Origin: Galactobacter sp.
Lineage (GTDB): Bacteria > Actinomycetota > Actinomycetes > Actinomycetales > Micrococcaceae
DNA length: 18,952 nt
Assembly: GCA_022712075.1 (NCBI GenBank)
Contig: JALAHE010000039.1
Coordinates: forward strand, 1-18,952
Direction: 5' to 3'
Position numbers and translations under genes: made by a program. Below the pieces are notes generated by a model. The model made no database searches, was not told where the DNA came from, and saw nothing but the letters and a program-made list of their open reading frames with translations. Every line of letters starts with the position of its first letter. Within the stretch, counting starts at the first letter, position 1. This document shows, piece after piece, positions 1 to 6,593 of the stretch.

Positions 1-1
1 C

Positions 2-733
2 TCGGCGCGCCGCGACTGGGGCGGGGCCTTCGCGGCCGCGGGGGAGGGGTACCACGAGGTGCGCCCCGGCTACCCGACCTGGGTCGCGCCGTTCCTGGTG
101 CCAGCCTCCGCCTCGGCGGTGGCGGACATCGGCGCCGGCACCGGCCTGTTCACGCGCGACCTGGCGGCGCCCGGCCGCACGGTGCACGCCGTGGAGCCGG
201 CCGACTCCATGCGCGAGGTGCTCGCGCGAACCCAGCCGGGCGTCGTCGTGCATGCCGGGACGGGCGAGGCAACGGGCCTTGGCCCGGGGTCCGTTGACGC
301 CGTGACCGTGGCGCAGGCCTGGCACTGGATGGATCCGATCGCCGCCTCCGCGGAGGCCGCGCGCGTCCTCACGCCCGGCGGGACGCTGGGGCTGGTCTGG
401 AACCAGCTCGATGTCACCGTGCCGTGGGTGCACCGGCTGAGCCGGATCATGCACGCGGGCGATGTGCACCGCAATGTGGACGCTGCAGCGCGTGTAGGGG
501 CGGAGTTCGGCGCGCGCGAGGTGCGCGAGGAGGGCTGGGCGGACACGGTCACGCCGGAATCGCTCTTCGAGCTGTGCCACTCGCGCTCCTATTGGCTGCG
601 CTCCTCGGAAGCCGTGCGCGCCAAGGTGGACGCGAACCTGGCCTGGTACCTGTACGAGCACCTCGGTCACGCGCTGGGGGAGCCGGTCGAGCTGCCATAC
701 ACGTGCCTTGCGGTGCGGTTCGCGCTGCTCTGA
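2..733 (+). CDS. class I SAM-dependent methyltransferase, 5' end cut by the window
   Basis: Transfers a methyl group from S-adenosylmethionine to an unknown acceptor; probably cytosolic. The frame is open from base 2, and the residues before the first in-frame GTG (base 59) read like the usual start of this family (an F-A-A-A-G-E-G-Y stretch leading into VRPGYP). The true start is therefore upstream of the window and GTG 59 is internal. SAM-binding motif I (DIGAGTG) follows, then the acidic post-I loop (AVEPADSM) and the AQAWHWMD motif typical of Methyltransf_11/25 proteins. The C-terminal half is less conserved and gives no substrate clue. The TGA stop lies at the very start of repeat A copy 1, which probably ends the transcript. 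The family call is solid; the substrate is unknown. Confidence 0.85.
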   Translation, partial: SARRDWGGAFAAAGEGYHEVRPGYPTWVAPFLVPASASAVADIGAGTGLFTRDLAAPGRTVHAVEPADSMREVLARTQPGVVVHAGTGEATGLGPGSVDAVTVAQAWHWMDPIAASAEAARVLTPGGTLGLVWNQLDVTVPWVHRLSRIMHAGDVHRNVDAAARVGAEFGAREVREEGWADTVTPESLFELCHSRSYWLRSSEAVRAKVDANLAWYLYEHLGHALGEPVELPYTCLAVRFALL

Positions 734-799
734 GCGCCATCCCGCGACTTTTTCGGCTCTCCGCGACAAAGAGTCGCGATTTCGCGAAAAAGTCGCGGG
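731..799 (+). repeat. repeat family A, copy 1 (nested inverted repeat, possible terminator)
   Basis: Perfect 15-bp arms at 741-755 and 785-799 (CCCGCGACTTTTTCG and its complement) enclose a second small hairpin, CGCGAC (762-767) / GTCGCG (773-778). The first bases, TGAGCGC, contain the stop codon of the methyltransferase gene. It matches copy 2 (1878-1946) at 64 of 69 positions. It may work as a terminator or 3'-end stabiliser on the plus strand. Confidence 0.8.
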
Positions 800-840
800 T
801 CAGCGGGGTGTGCGCCAGTCCACCCAAGCCGCGACCCGGT

Positions 841-1230
841 CTAGCCGGCTCTGGGAGTGCCCGGCATAGTCGAGAACCGTGCGACGGTTCCGTCGGCGAG
901 CGTCACTGCTAGGCGATCGCGCAGACGATGGGACTCATGCACAAAGTGCCCAGCGGACGTCGCTAGCACCAGCATGGCGCACCACTCGACGTCCTCGGCG
1001 GTGCCCTCCAGTTCCGCCCGAAGCCTTCCGCTGCCGAAACTGAAGAGCATCTCGTACCGCTCCCACACGATGAGGTTCCACAGAGAGGCAGAGCCATCGG
1101 GTTCGCAGAGGGAGATGATCGTTGCATCCTCGCCGTGTCCCAGCGGTTCCGTGCTGAAGCTGTATGAAGGCAACCTGGCGCGAAGCATTGCCAGGGCATC
1201 GTCGGCCGACAGGGGTCCGGTCTCGTCCAT
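841..1230 (-). CDS. small uncharacterised protein
   Basis: A 129-residue acidic protein that I do not recognise. It starts MDETGPLSADDAL and contains a W-N-L-I-V-W-E-R-Y-E-M-L-F-S-F stretch that looks like adjacent beta strands, followed by a helix-prone segment (AEDVEWCAMLVLA). It has no signal peptide or membrane segment. The ATG at 1228-1230 sits 6 bases after a TAGCGT box on the minus strand (1237-1242) with no Shine-Dalgarno sequence, which suggests leaderless expression. It is divergent from the broken gene at 1376, and repeat B copy 1 lies between them. Plus-strand frames over the same stretch are less protein-like. Function unknown; that it is a real gene is likely but not certain. 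Confidence 0.6.
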   Translation of the reverse strand: MDETGPLSADDALAMLRARLPSYSFSTEPLGHGEDATIISLCEPDGSASLWNLIVWERYEMLFSFGSGRLRAELEGTAEDVEWCAMLVLATSAGHFVHESHRLRDRLAVTLADGTVARFSTMPGTPRAG

Positions 1231-1236
1231 GCGCCC

Positions 1237-1242
1237 ACGCTA
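1237..1242 (-). promoter_or_regulatory. -10 box for the minus-strand gene ending at 841
   Basis: TAGCGT on the minus strand, 6 bases before the ATG. The same hexamer at the same spacing precedes the divergent gene at 1376. No convincing -35 box is visible. Confidence 0.4.
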
Positions 1243-1252
1243 GCGCCGGCGT

Positions 1253-1323
1253 TCGAGCCGCCGCATGCACTTTGTGCGGATCCGGCGAGAAAAACTCGCG
1301 CCATACGCACAAACCGCATGCGG
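1253..1323. repeat. repeat family B, copy 1 (nested inverted repeat)
   Basis: Outer arms CCGCATGC (1261-1268) / GCATGCGG (1316-1323), then TTTGTGCG (1271-1278) / CGCACAAA (1306-1313), then an inner hairpin GCGAG-AAAAA-CTCGC. Positions 1253-1321 match 1991-2059 at 64 of 69 bases in the same orientation. It lies between the divergent -10 boxes of the genes on either side. Confidence 0.8.
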
Positions 1324-1363
1324 TGCCACGAGAGCACGGCAGGTGCGCGGTGCACGGGTCGGC

Positions 1364-1369
1364 TAGCGT
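1364..1369 (+). promoter_or_regulatory. -10 box of the broken membrane protein gene
   Basis: TAGCGT, 6 bases before ATG 1376. It mirrors the box of the divergent gene and suggests a leaderless transcript. No clear -35 box. Confidence 0.4.
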
Positions 1370-1375
1370 CGAGGC

Positions 1376-1880
1376 ATGAGCGACCATGAGGGTGACGTCG
1401 ACTCCGCGGACTGGCCCACGCGGCCACCGGCCGGCGCGGTGGTCCCCAAGGCGCGCGTGTTCGGCGTCGTTGCGCTGAGCGTTGCGGCGACCCTGGGTGC
1501 GTTCGTGTCCATGGCGCTCGTCTGGGGCAAGGTCCCGTCGGAGGTGGCGTGGCAGTGGGGGGCTGGACGGCACGCCATCGACCGTGGGCCCGGCGTGGAC
1601 CTGGTGGCTCGTCGCGCTGCTCGGCTGCGGCATCGGGGTGACCCTTCCGCTCATCGCCGCGCACGCGCTCGAGCCCCTGGGTCGAATCCCGCTCGCCGTC
1701 CTCGGTGCGGGGCTGGGCGTGCTCATCCCGTGCATGACGGCGCAGGTGATCGCTGCCCAGGCGGGCGCGGATCCGGCTCGGTTGCCGCAAATGCCGAACG
1801 TCTTCCCGTCGCTGGCCGTGGCGTGCACAGCGGCGGCGCTGGCCGCGGCCCTGTTTGCAAGGGCCCGCGAACCACGCTGA
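1376..1880 (+). pseudogene. DUF1648-like integral membrane protein, frameshifted at a G6 tract
   Basis: From ATG 1376 the frame reads MSDHEGDVDSADWPTRPP, a first membrane segment (ARVFGVVALSVAATLGAFV) and then VPSEVAWQWG. It next runs into G6 at 1557-1562 and leaves the protein-like frame. Removing one G joins it to the downstream frame as WQWGLDGTPSTVGPAW. That resembles the DUF1648 pattern of a proline, a tryptophan or histidine, then a glycine-aspartate turn. The joined frame continues through two or three more hydrophobic segments to the TGA at 1878-1880, about 167 residues in all. Without the correction, the first frame runs on through the repeats to 2233 as nonsense. The cause could be a true mutation, slippage-based phase variation or a sequencing error. 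The family call is moderate; the frameshift as given is clear. Confidence 0.65.
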
Positions 1881-1946
1881 GCGCGATCTCGCGACTTTTT
1901 CGGCTCTCCGCGACAAAGAGTCGCGATTCAGCGAAAAAGTCGCGAG
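1878..1946 (+). repeat. repeat family A, copy 2
   Basis: Perfect 15-bp arms at 1888-1902 and 1932-1946 around the same internal hairpin as copy 1. The second arm position is T:A here and C:G in copy 1, so both arms changed together. As in copy 1, the leading TGAGCGC supplies the stop codon of the gene upstream. Confidence 0.8.
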
Positions 1947-1990
1947 GCCGGAAGCGGCAGCAGCGCCCAGGCCTGCTCCAGGCCGGGTGC

Positions 1991-2060
1991 TCGGGCCGCC
2001 GCATGCACTCTGTGCGGATCCGGCGAGAAAGACTCGCGCCATACGCAAAAACTGCATGCA
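1991..2060. repeat. repeat family B, copy 2
   Basis: Same 69-base core and orientation as copy 1, starting 44 bases after repeat A copy 2. The outer palindrome GCATGC is kept at 2001-2006 and 2054-2059 and the inner GCGAG/CTCGC stem is intact. The middle stem (CTGTGCG versus CGCAAAA) has lost some pairing, so this copy looks more decayed. Confidence 0.75.
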
Positions 2061-2101
2061 TCGCCGGCGCGGGTCCAAAGCCCGACGGCGGCGGGCCCCG
2101 C

Positions 2102-2119
2102 GGGTGCCCCGCGGCACCC
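2102..2119 (+). terminator. GC-rich hairpin upstream of the rpsO promoter
   Basis: Stem GGGTGCC / GGCACCC with loop CCGC. There is no T-tract. It could insulate rpsO from upstream transcription. Otherwise 1947-2165 holds only repeat B copy 2. Confidence 0.35.
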
Positions 2120-2165
2120 AAGGTGCCCTTCGCCACGCGCGAAACCACGCGCCGTCGGGCGCTGA

Positions 2166-2171
2166 TAGACT
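2166..2171 (+). promoter_or_regulatory. candidate rpsO -10 box
   Basis: TAGACT, the same hexamer as the one before dapB. It would start a transcript near 2178 and leave a leader of about 100 nt. No good -35 match is visible. Confidence 0.4.
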
Positions 2172-2205
2172 TGATGACGGTGCGCACTGCAGTCCGCGGT
2201 TGTGC

Positions 2206-2271
2206 CACCCCTCTTGTCTCCCCGCGAGGGTGAGGCCAGGGTCAAACACGCGGTACAACTCATGAGGAGTT
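2206..2271 (+). promoter_or_regulatory. rpsO leader with a hairpin over the ribosome binding site
   Basis: Two hairpins lie in the leader. The first pairs 2206-2213 with 2226-2232 with one bulge. The second is AACTC (2257-2261) / GAGTT (2267-2271) with loop ATGAG, and it covers the Shine-Dalgarno GAGGAG (2264-2269). S15 is known to repress its own mRNA in several bacteria through different leader folds. This could be a local version, but that is inference from position and pairing. Confidence 0.4.
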
Positions 2272-2276
2272 ACATC

Positions 2277-2546
2277 ATGGCTCTTGATCAGGCGATCAAG
2301 CAGGAAATCATGAAGGAATACGCCACCCACGAGGGTGACACCGGTTCGCCGGAGGTGCAGATTGCTGTGCTTTCGCGCCGTATTTCCGACCTCACGGAGC
2401 ACCTGAAGATGCACAAGCACGACCACCACACCCGCCGCGGCCTGATGGCCCTGGTTGGTCGTCGTCGTCGCATGCTTGGCTACCTCAAGGACACCGACAT
2501 CGAGCGCTACCGCTCGCTGATCGAGCGTCTGGGCCTGCGCCGCTGA
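2277..2546 (+). CDS. rpsO: 30S ribosomal protein S15
   Basis: An 89-residue primary-binding protein of the small-subunit platform; it contacts 16S rRNA helices 20-22. The sequence shows the family signature from residue 15 onward: ATHEGDTGSPEVQIA, LSRRISDLTEHLKMHKHDHH, TRRGLMALVGRRRRMLGYL, and an end in IERLGLRR. The length is exactly the family norm. ATG 2277 is chosen over the upstream in-frame start because S15 proteins begin MALD- or similar, and because GAGGAG (2264-2269) lies 7 bases ahead. It is followed by pnp on the same strand, the usual bacterial pairing, with a 294-base structured spacer between them. Confidence 0.98.
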   Translation: MALDQAIKQEIMKEYATHEGDTGSPEVQIAVLSRRISDLTEHLKMHKHDHHTRRGLMALVGRRRRMLGYLKDTDIERYRSLIERLGLRR

Positions 2547-2558
2547 TTGCGTCCGTGG

Positions 2559-2586
2559 GGCGGCACTCCTGTTCGGGGGTGTCGCC
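2559..2586 (+). terminator. hairpin just after rpsO (partial terminator or processing site)
   Basis: An 11-pair stem (2559-2569 with 2576-2586, two G:T pairs) and a 6-base loop, 12 bases after the rpsO stop. There is no T-tract. In E. coli a leaky terminator and an RNase III site separate rpsO from pnp; this could play a similar part. Confidence 0.45.
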
Positions 2587-2626
2587 TCGCGTCGTATCCG
2601 GAGTCGTCGTGAGACGATTCCACTGA

Positions 2627-2753
2627 GGGGAGACCCTCCCCGGGACCACCCGGTCCCACACCCAGAATCGGCCACGGAGGCCGGGCACACCACACGCTTG
2701 TGGTCCTCGGTAGTGGCCTTCGGTTCCGCCCACCCAGCGCTCAGCGCTTGGGT
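2627..2753 (+). promoter_or_regulatory. structured rpsO-pnp spacer, possible pnp leader
   Basis: Contains back-to-back hairpins GGGGAG-ACC-CTCCCC (2627-2641) and GGGACC-ACCC-GGTCCC (2642-2657), and a third whose 9-bp stem has one bulged T (2732-2740 with 2744-2753). No convincing coding frame is seen between 2547 and 2840. E. coli pnp is autoregulated through leader stem-loops; the same role here is only inferred. Confidence 0.4.
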
Positions 2754-2840
2754 CAGGGCGAGCACCGCGGGCCTCGATCGAGCACCAGCGAGCGGTCCGT
2801 GCCCAGGTCCTCCGTGCCACGAACAGAAATGGAGGCACCC

Positions 2841-5078
2841 GTGTCGGGTACCGAACTTCAGTTTGCCGAGGCAGTGATCGACAACGGCCGTTTCGGCCAG
2901 CGTGTGATCCGCTTCGAGACGGGCCGCCTGGCCAAGCAGGCCGCCGGCTCCGCCATGGTTTTCCTGGACGATGACACGTCCATGCTCTCGGCCACCACGG
3001 CCGGCAAGCACCCCCGCGAGGGCTTCGACTTCTTCCCGCTGACGGTTGACGTCGAGGAGCGCATGTACGCCGCGGGCAAGATCCCGGGCTCGTTCTTCCG
3101 CCGCGAGGGTCGCCCCTCCACCGAGGCCATCCTGGCCTGCCGCCTCATGGACCGCCCGCTGCGCCCGGCCTTCGTGAAGGGCCTGCGCAACGAGGTCCAG
3201 GTCGTCGTGATGATCACCTCGATCAACCCGGATGACTACTACGACGTCGTGGCGATCAACGCCTCCTCGATGTCCACGCAGCTCTCCGGCCTGCCGTTCT
3301 CCGGCCCCATCGGCGGCGTCCGCGTTGCCCTGGTTGACGACGGACAGGGCGCCCAGTGGGTGGCCTTCCCGACGAAGACCCAGCTGGAGCAGGCCGTCTT
3401 CAACATGGTCGTGGCCGGCCGCATCGCCGGCGACGACGTCGCGATCATGATGGTGGAGGCTGGCGCGACCGACCACGCCTGGGACCTGATCAAGAACCAG
3501 GGCGCCGTGGCCCCGACCGAAGAGGTCGTCGCCGAGGGCCTCGAGGCCGCCAAGCCCTTCATCAAGGTGCTCGTTGAGGCCCAGGCCGATCTGGCTTCCC
3601 GCGCCGCCAAGCCGCTGCGCGAGTTCCCGATCTTCAAGGACTACCAGGACGACGCCTACGCGGCCGTCGCCGCCGAGGCCACCGACAAGCTGGCCGGCAT
3701 CTACCAGATCGCCGACAAGCAGGATCGCGACAACGCCGCCGACGAGCTCAAGGCCGAGGTGCTCGGCAAGCTCACCGTCGCCGGTGCCGAGTTCGAGGGC
3801 CGCGAGGGCGAGATCTCCAAGGCCTTCGGCTCGCTGACCAAGCACATCGTGCGCCAGCGCATCCTGACCGACCAGATCCGCATCGACGGCCGCGGCCTGA
3901 CGGACATCCGTCGCCTCATGGCCGAGGTCGAGGTCCTGCCGCGCGTGCACGGTTCCGCGATCTTCGAGCGCGGCGAGACCCAGATCATGGGTGTCACCAC
4001 GCTGAACATGCTGAAGATGGAGCAGCAGATCGACTCCCTCTCCCCGGAGAAGTCGAAGCGCTACATCCACCACTACAACTTCCCGCCGTTCTCCACGGGC
4101 GAGACCGGCCGCGTGGGTTCGCCCAAGCGTCGCGAGATCGGTCACGGCGCCCTCGCCGAGCGCGCCCTCCTCCCGGTGCTGCCCTCCCGCGAGGAGTTCC
4201 CCTACGCGATCCGTCAGGTCTCCGAGGCCCTCGGTTCCAACGGCTCAACCTCCATGGGCTCCGTGTGTGCCTCGACCCTGTCGATGTACAACGCCGGCGT
4301 GCCGCTGAAGGCCCCCGTGGCCGGCATCGCCATGGGCCTGGTCACCGACGAGGTTGACGGCCAGACCCGCTACGCGGCGCTGACCGACATCCTGGGTGCC
4401 GAGGACGCCATGGGCGACATGGACTTCAAGGTCGCCGGTACCTCCGAGTTCGTGACCGCCATCCAGCTGGACACCAAGCTCGACGGCATCCCGGCCTCCG
4501 TGCTGGCCGCCGCGCTGAAGCAGGCCCGCGAGGCCCGCCTGCACATCCTGGACGTCATCACCTCGGCGATCGACGGCCCGGACGAGATGTCCCCCTTCGC
4601 CCCGCGCATCATCTCCGTGAAGATCCCCGTGGACAAGATCGGCGAGGTCATCGGCCCCAAGGGCAAGATGATCAACCAGATCCAGGAGGACACCGGCGCG
4701 GACATCTCCATCGAGGACGATGGCACCGTGCTGATCGGCGCCACCTCCGGCGAGGCCGCCGAGGCCGCCCGCTCCGCCGTCAACGCCATCGCGAACCCGC
4801 AGGTTCCCGAGGTGGGCGAGCGCTACCTGGGCACCGTCGTGAAGCTGACCACCTTCGGTGCGTTCGTTTCGCTGACCCCGGGCAAGGACGGCCTGCTGCA
4901 CATCTCCGAGCTGCGCAAGCTCAACGGTGGCAAGCGCGTCGACGACGTCGAGGATGTCCTCGGCGTGGGCCAGAAGGTCCAGGTGGAGATCACCAAGGTT
5001 GATGATCGCGGGAAGCTGTCGCTCGCCCCGGTCGTGGCCGAGGATGAGGCCGCCGAGTCCGAGGGTTCCGAGGACTGA
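2841..5078 (+). CDS. pnp: polyribonucleotide nucleotidyltransferase (PNPase)
   Basis: A 745-residue 3'-to-5' phosphorolytic exoribonuclease that turns RNA into nucleoside diphosphates. It forms a trimeric ring in the cytosol. Visible domains are the first RNase PH core (about 10-150, with FFRREGRPS), an alpha-helical linker, the second core (about 350-560), a KH domain with GPKG at 605-608, and an S1 domain (GTVVKLTTFGAFVSL) near the end. Catalytic residues D522, D528 and K530 sit in EDAMGDMDFK. GTG 2841 is preferred because GGAGG (2831-2835) lies 5 bases ahead and the resulting MSGTELQF matches the short start of actinobacterial PNPases. ATG 2829 has no Shine-Dalgarno sequence. The C-terminus is acidic. 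One base separates its TGA from the next ATG. Confidence 0.97.
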   Translation: MSGTELQFAEAVIDNGRFGQRVIRFETGRLAKQAAGSAMVFLDDDTSMLSATTAGKHPREGFDFFPLTVDVEERMYAAGKIPGSFFRREGRPSTEAILACRLMDRPLRPAFVKGLRNEVQVVVMITSINPDDYYDVVAINASSMSTQLSGLPFSGPIGGVRVALVDDGQGAQWVAFPTKTQLEQAVFNMVVAGRIAGDDVAIMMVEAGATDHAWDLIKNQGAVAPTEEVVAEGLEAAKPFIKVLVEAQADLASRAAKPLREFPIFKDYQDDAYAAVAAEATDKLAGIYQIADKQDRDNAADELKAEVLGKLTVAGAEFEGREGEISKAFGSLTKHIVRQRILTDQIRIDGRGLTDIRRLMAEVEVLPRVHGSAIFERGETQIMGVTTLNMLKMEQQIDSLSPEKSKRYIHHYNFPPFSTGETGRVGSPKRREIGHGALAERALLPVLPSREEFPYAIRQVSEALGSNGSTSMGSVCASTLSMYNAGVPLKAPVAGIAMGLVTDEVDGQTRYAALTDILGAEDAMGDMDFKVAGTSEFVTAIQLDTKLDGIPASVLAAALKQAREARLHILDVITSAIDGPDEMSPFAPRIISVKIPVDKIGEVIGPKGKMINQIQEDTGADISIEDDGTVLIGATSGEAAEAARSAVNAIANPQVPEVGERYLGTVVKLTTFGAFVSLTPGKDGLLHISELRKLNGGKRVDDVEDVLGVGQKVQVEITKVDDRGKLSLAPVVAEDEAAESEGSED

Positions 5079-5079
5079 T

Positions 5080-6462
5080 ATGGCGGTGATCCCTCTGCCT
5101 CTGACCGGCACCGGGACACCCCAGAACGCAGAGCGCGCCCCCGAAGGGGGGCGCGCTCTTGCGCACTCTGGCGTGACCCAGGAGGTGCTGGTGCACGAGG
5201 ACGGCGCGCGCGTCATGCGCTCCGTCCTGCCGGGCGGTGTGCGCGTGCTCACGGAGTCCATGCCCGGCGCCCTCTCGGCATCGGTGGGCTTTTGGGTGGG
5301 CGTCGGCTCGCGCGACGAGGAGCCGGGCATGCACGGCTCCACGCACTTCCTGGAGCACCTGCTCTTCAAGGGCACGGCCACGCGCTCGGCGCTGGAGATC
5401 GCGCTCGCCTTCGACGAGGTGGGCGGCGAGTCCAATGCCGCGACCGCCAAGGAATCCACGTGCTACTACGCGCGGGTCCTTGGCACCGATCTGCCCATGG
5501 CGATCGCCACGATCGGCGACATGGTCACCTCGGCGCGTCTCTCCGACTCCGATCTGGAGCAGGAGCGCGGCGTGATCCTCGAGGAGCTCGCCATGGACGC
5601 CGATGACCCCACGGACGTGGCGCACGAGCGCTTCGTCCAGCTGGTCATGGGCGAGCACGAGCTCGGCCGCCCCATCGGCGGCACGCCGGAGGACATCAAC
5701 GCCACCGAGGCCGAGGCCGTGCGCGAGCACTTCCGCCAGCACTACACGCCTGACACCCTCGTGGTGACGGCGGCGGGCGCCGTGGACCACACGGAGGTCT
5801 GCGAGGCCGTCATGCAGGCACTGCACGACGGCGGGTGGTCGCTTGAGGTGGGCGCCTCGCCGCGGGCGCGGCGCGTCAAGGCGCCCGCGACCATCGCGTC
5901 GGTGACGGGCGAGCACGTGGTGCGCCGCGACGTCGAGCAGGCAAACATCCTGCTGGGCTGCCCCGGCCTCGTGGCCACGGACGAGCGCCGCTACGCGCTC
6001 TCCGTGCTCAACACCGTGCTGGGCGGCGGCATGTCCTCGCGCCTGTTCCAGCGCGTGCGCGAGCAGCGCGGCCTGGCGTACTCGACCTACTCGTTCTCGG
6101 GTTCGTACACGGACGCCGGCTACTTCGGGCTCTACGCCGGGTGTTCCCCGGCCAAGGCGCGCGAGGTACTTGACCTGCTCGGCGAGCAGCTCGACGAGCT
6201 GGCGCGCGACGGCATCACGGAGCACGAGCACCGCGTGGCGGTGGGCGCGCTCTCCGGTGGGCGCGTGCTCTCCGGCGAGGACGCCGGGGCGCGCATGTCG
6301 CGCCTGGGCGGCGCCGAGCTGATCACGGGGGAGTACCACGACCTCGACGAGACGCTGCGCCGCATCCGCGCCGTGACGCGCGAGGAGGTGCACGAGGTGG
6401 CGCGCGAGCTGGCCTCGCGCCCGCGCACCGCGGTGATCGTGGGGCCGTTCGACTCGATCTAG
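5080..6462 (+). CDS. M16-family zinc peptidase (insulinase/pitrilysin type)
   Basis: A 460-residue zinc-dependent peptidase of the M16B group, the usual neighbour of pnp in actinobacteria. The inverted zinc motif H89-F-L-E92-H93 is intact and the third ligand is probably E169 (in GVILEEL), 76 residues on, as expected. The second half keeps GGGMSSRLFQRVREQRGLAYS-like substrate and domain-contact sequences. ATG 5080 overlaps the translation stop of pnp (TGA-T-ATG), has GAGG 6 bases ahead, and gives the VIPLPL start common in relatives. However, codons 17-27 are occupied by a terminator-like hairpin. An alternative start is GTG 5191, with GGAGG at 5181-5185, which would lie after that hairpin. 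The natural substrate is unknown. Confidence 0.9.
   Translation: MAVIPLPLTGTGTPQNAERAPEGGRALAHSGVTQEVLVHEDGARVMRSVLPGGVRVLTESMPGALSASVGFWVGVGSRDEEPGMHGSTHFLEHLLFKGTATRSALEIALAFDEVGGESNAATAKESTCYYARVLGTDLPMAIATIGDMVTSARLSDSDLEQERGVILEELAMDADDPTDVAHERFVQLVMGEHELGRPIGGTPEDINATEAEAVREHFRQHYTPDTLVVTAAGAVDHTEVCEAVMQALHDGGWSLEVGASPRARRVKAPATIASVTGEHVVRRDVEQANILLGCPGLVATDERRYALSVLNTVLGGGMSSRLFQRVREQRGLAYSTYSFSGSYTDAGYFGLYAGCSPAKAREVLDLLGEQLDELARDGITEHEHRVAVGALSGGRVLSGEDAGARMSRLGGAELITGEYHDLDETLRRIRAVTREEVHEVARELASRPRTAVIVGPFDSI
5130..5159 (+). terminator. strong terminator-like hairpin inside the start of the peptidase gene
   Basis: The left arm 5131-5142 (GAGCGCGCCCCC) pairs perfectly with 5147-5158, loop GAAG, with an extra A:T pair outside and CTCTT on the 3' side. 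It lies 52 bases after the pnp stop. It could end pnp transcription, stabilise the pnp 3' end, or attenuate the peptidase gene. Confidence 0.6.
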
Positions 6463-6501
6463 CGAGTCTCGGCTGGCGGGTTCGCCCGCGCTGAGTTCGC
6501 G

Positions 6502-6534
6502 AGGAGGGACGGATCGGTGATCCGTCCCTCCTTT
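6502..6534 (+). terminator. intrinsic terminator after the peptidase gene
   Basis: A perfect 14-bp stem AGGAGGGACGGATC / GATCCGTCCCTCCT with a 3-base loop, followed by TTT. It closes the rpsO-pnp-peptidase unit. Confidence 0.85.
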
Positions 6535-6593
6535 CGCGTTCGCGGGGCGTGCGGCGTCCGGCGGGTGTCGCGGGGGCGTGCCAGGATGGACGC

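Noticed and set aside
59..61. GTG 59 as the start of the methyltransferase
   Set aside because: Family-like residues continue in frame back to base 2, so the start lies outside the window.
1557..1562. Programmed ribosomal frameshifting at the G6 tract
   Set aside because: There is no known slippery heptamer, no clear downstream pseudoknot and no family precedent. Mutation, phase variation or sequence error explains it more simply.
731..2060. The A and B repeats as a CRISPR array or insertion sequence
   Set aside because: There are only two copies of each, with no regular spacers, no transposase gene and no visible target-site duplication.
2829..2831. ATG 2829 as the pnp start
   Set aside because: It has no Shine-Dalgarno sequence, while its own bases form part of the GGAGG that serves GTG 2841, which gives the usual N-terminus.
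963..4145. A 1060-codon open frame on the minus strand
   Set aside because: It runs antisense through rpsO, much of pnp and the repeats, has biased low-information composition, and matches no protein pattern. Long antisense frames are expected at this GC content.
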